The notes beneath the pieces were generated by a model, which made no database searches, was not told the DNA's origin, and saw nothing but the letters and a program-made list of their open reading frames with translations. Of a stretch of DNA of 64,000 bases, positions 62,555 through 64,000 are shown one piece after another. The translations under genes and the position numbers were made by a program. Source of the stretch: Leptospiraceae bacterium (lineage in GTDB: Bacteria > Spirochaetota > Leptospiria > Leptospirales > Leptospiraceae); NCBI GenBank assembly GCA_022402465.1, contig JAKRSH010000028.1, forward strand, positions 62,001 through 126,000, written 5' to 3'. Position 1 is the first letter of the stretch, and each line of letters begins with the position of its first letter.

Positions 62555-62622
62555 TCTTCCAATTTGCCCTCGCCTAAAAAAAATACGATAGTTTTTCTGG
62601 TTTTTTGTCGAAGAGACATAAT

Positions 62623-63240
62623 ATGAACATAACAGATATTCCTTCTTTGCAACAGGTTTTTCGAAGAATGGGCGAAATTGAAAAAATTCTCGGATCGAAA
62701 TCACCAGAGAATCTGGGAAATGTTGTTAGTCCAGGCAATCTAAATAGTTCTGTAAATACGCCAAGCTTCGAAGAAATGATGGAAGAGGCAGCGAGTCAAG
62801 GCTTGGATTTAGAGAATCCAAGAGGGACTCAAAATTTTTCAGGAAGTACAATCTCAAATCCTAGAATGACTGAGGCTCTAGAGCAAAAGATTGCCTTGGA
62901 ATCTAAGAAGAATGGAATCGATCCTAATCTAGTTAAAGCAGTCATCCAAACCGAATCCAATTTTAAAGCGAATGCGATTTCTCCTAAGGGCGCTATGGGG
63001 CTTATGCAATTGATGCCACCAACTGCTAAGATGTTAGGTGTTGAAGATGCGCTCGATCCTATGGAAAATATTGAAGGTGGAACGAAATTTCTCGGAGATA
63101 TGATGAGTGAATTTCAAGATCGCAAGCTTGCCTTAGCTGCTTACAATGCTGGTCCAGCTGCAGTGAAAAAATACAAGGGAATCCCGCCTTATGCAGAAAC
63201 ACAAAATTATGTTAGTAAAATAGAAAAGCTTTTAAAGTAA
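62623..63240 (+). CDS. Lytic transglycosylase (SLT domain)
   Basis: 205 residues from ATG 62623 (a TTG at 62605 is less likely). The N-terminal ~85 residues are hydrophilic and unconserved. The SLT domain (about 88-203) has AVIQTESNFKANAISPKGAMGLMQLMPPTAKMLG with the catalytic Glu, then ENIEGGTKFLGDMM and ALAAYNAGPAAVKKY. No signal peptide is evident, so export may be flagellum-linked or by another route. Cleaves peptidoglycan glycan strands. Confidence 0.9.
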   Translation: MNITDIPSLQQVFRRMGEIEKILGSKSPENLGNVVSPGNLNSSVNTPSFEEMMEEAASQGLDLENPRGTQNFSGSTISNPRMTEALEQKIALESKKNGIDPNLVKAVIQTESNFKANAISPKGAMGLMQLMPPTAKMLGVEDALDPMENIEGGTKFLGDMMSEFQDRKLALAAYNAGPAAVKKYKGIPPYAETQNYVSKIEKLLK

Positions 63241-63247
63241 AAATATT

Positions 63248-64000
63248 TTACCTTTGAAGATTGCTATAGCCTAAGAAGGATTGTTGCCAAATTATATAAT
63301 CTTGGTACAAATAAAGTGTGGAAAAATGCCCAAGGTTCTCTTCCAATTTAGTTTTGTAAGAAGTAGAAGTTTTGTCAGAAACTATTTTATCTTGCAAGCT
63401 TTTGTTTAATAAAATAGACCTATCTCCCAACTGAATCAATTCACTACGTCGGTCTTTCTTGCGGGCTGGAAATCTTTTGGCTATATCAACTATATCAGCC
63501 TGCCAAATATCATCTAAATATAAATAGCTATTTGCTTCTCTTGTAAGAACCTCATAAAATTTATGCTTTAGCTTGGTCGCAAAATATATGTAATGCGCTG
63601 TAATAGGGTCAGAATAGATGGAATTCGTCCCTGCAAGTAAAGATTGGCTTCGAATAAAATCCTCTTTCTTGGATTCAAGTAAGTCATCTATAGTCTCATC
63701 GTATTTGCTGTAATTGAAATATACTGCTACAAGTATGCCAGCTACTAGAATCCCAGTAAAGGTTCTTGTGTTTAATTCCTTCTCTGTTCCCAAAAGAATA
63801 TTTCCTATAAGTAAGGTAAGAAAGGCAGGAGCAAGATAAAGCGAAATAGAGACAGAATGGGACAGAAGTTCGAAAAAGCTTGAGGTTCCAAAAAAATCTA
63901 ATATGGAAAAAACCACCAGAAGAACAAACAAGCTCAATAAATAAGTAACCAGAATGATAAATGGAATATTCTTCCTTTTGTAAAAAACAGTAGTCCTTGC
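63248..64000 (-). CDS. Hypothetical membrane protein, 5' end beyond the window
   Basis: The frame is open to the right edge with no in-frame ATG; an internal TTG at 63937 is an unlikely start because the upstream codons read KRKNIPFIILVTYLL, continuing the first transmembrane helix. At least three transmembrane helices (about 63830-63960, 63760-63830 and 63690-63760 on the minus strand) are followed by a soluble domain of ~150 residues. Not recognised. Partial. Confidence 0.55.
   Translation of the reverse strand, partial: ARTTVFYKRKNIPFIILVTYLLSLFVLLVVFSILDFFGTSSFFELLSHSVSISLYLAPAFLTLLIGNILLGTEKELNTRTFTGILVAGILVAVYFNYSKYDETIDDLLESKKEDFIRSQSLLAGTNSIYSDPITAHYIYFATKLKHKFYEVLTREANSYLYLDDIWQADIVDIAKRFPARKKDRRSELIQLGDRSILLNKSLQDKIVSDKTSTSYKTKLEENLGHFSTLYLYQDYIIWQQSFLGYSNLQR

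Noticed and set aside
62555-62704. N-terminal extension of the histidine kinase
   Set aside because: It runs antisense into the transglycosylase gene and precedes the recognisable binding-protein-like start.

Overview
The window is low-GC, gene-dense spirochaete DNA and almost certainly comes from Leptospira (my inference from the gene set; the species cannot be fixed). Pointers are the many Leptospira-style lipoproteins and large GT-C-like membrane proteins, an asd gene (known from the small second chromosome of leptospires), and a plasmid-type parA-parB-rep region at 49.8-52.9 kb. The best reading is the origin/partition region and flanks of a second chromosome or chromid. No rRNA, tRNA, IS element or CRISPR array was seen.

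Layout. 0.2-2.5 kb: S-adenosylhomocysteine hydrolase behind an ArsR-methyltransferase fusion whose promoter carries a palindromic operator. 2.6-8.3 kb: membrane protein, LpoB-like and other lipoproteins, a GT-C-like membrane protein. 8.6-12.7 kb: ExbB-ExbD-TonB operon ending in a papain-fold protein that has lost its catalytic Cys and His. 12.7-18.9 kb: adenylate cyclase, exported protein, nitrilase-family amidase, argB and a GAF-PP2C phosphatase. 19.0-20.6 kb: thiM-thiD under a TPP riboswitch. 20.7-25.7 kb: orphan RND pump with a palindromic operator, EpmA-like ligase, STAS-like protein, DUF4279 protein. 25.8-31.2 kb: response regulator, three-gene YqjD/YqjE-like operon, ABC-F protein, FAD dehydrogenase. 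31.3-35.6 kb: five tightly packed genes: 11-residue-repeat exported protein, ECF sigma factor, FecR-like protein, HAMP membrane protein and a voltage-sensor-like membrane protein. 35.7-45.3 kb: GT-C-like protein, pyruvate kinase, asd, an SGNH/MBOAT O-acylation pair and a zinc-ribbon protein. 45.3-46.1 kb: the only long non-coding gap. 46.1-49.8 kb: four uncharacterised genes including a degenerate sigma-54-activator-like ATPase. 49.8-52.9 kb: two identical 16-bp palindromes, parA, parB and rep. 52.9-55.4 kb: phage-fibre-like repeat protein overlapping rep. 55.4-64 kb: mqnD, acyltransferase, membrane protein, Lys-rich-tailed protein, hybrid histidine kinase, lytic transglycosylase and a gene running off the right edge.

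The most interesting structure is the 330-bp gap between parB and rep. It holds a forward promoter, three stem-loops, an 18-codon leader ORF and a convergent promoter that should make a ~55-nt antisense RNA ending in a textbook terminator. The antisense RNA covers the leader ORF's ribosome binding site. This matches the logic of antisense-RNA/leader-peptide copy control in IncFII-type plasmids, here on what looks like an essential replicon. The second candidate system is the sigma/FecR/HAMP/voltage-sensor cluster at 31.3-35.6 kb.
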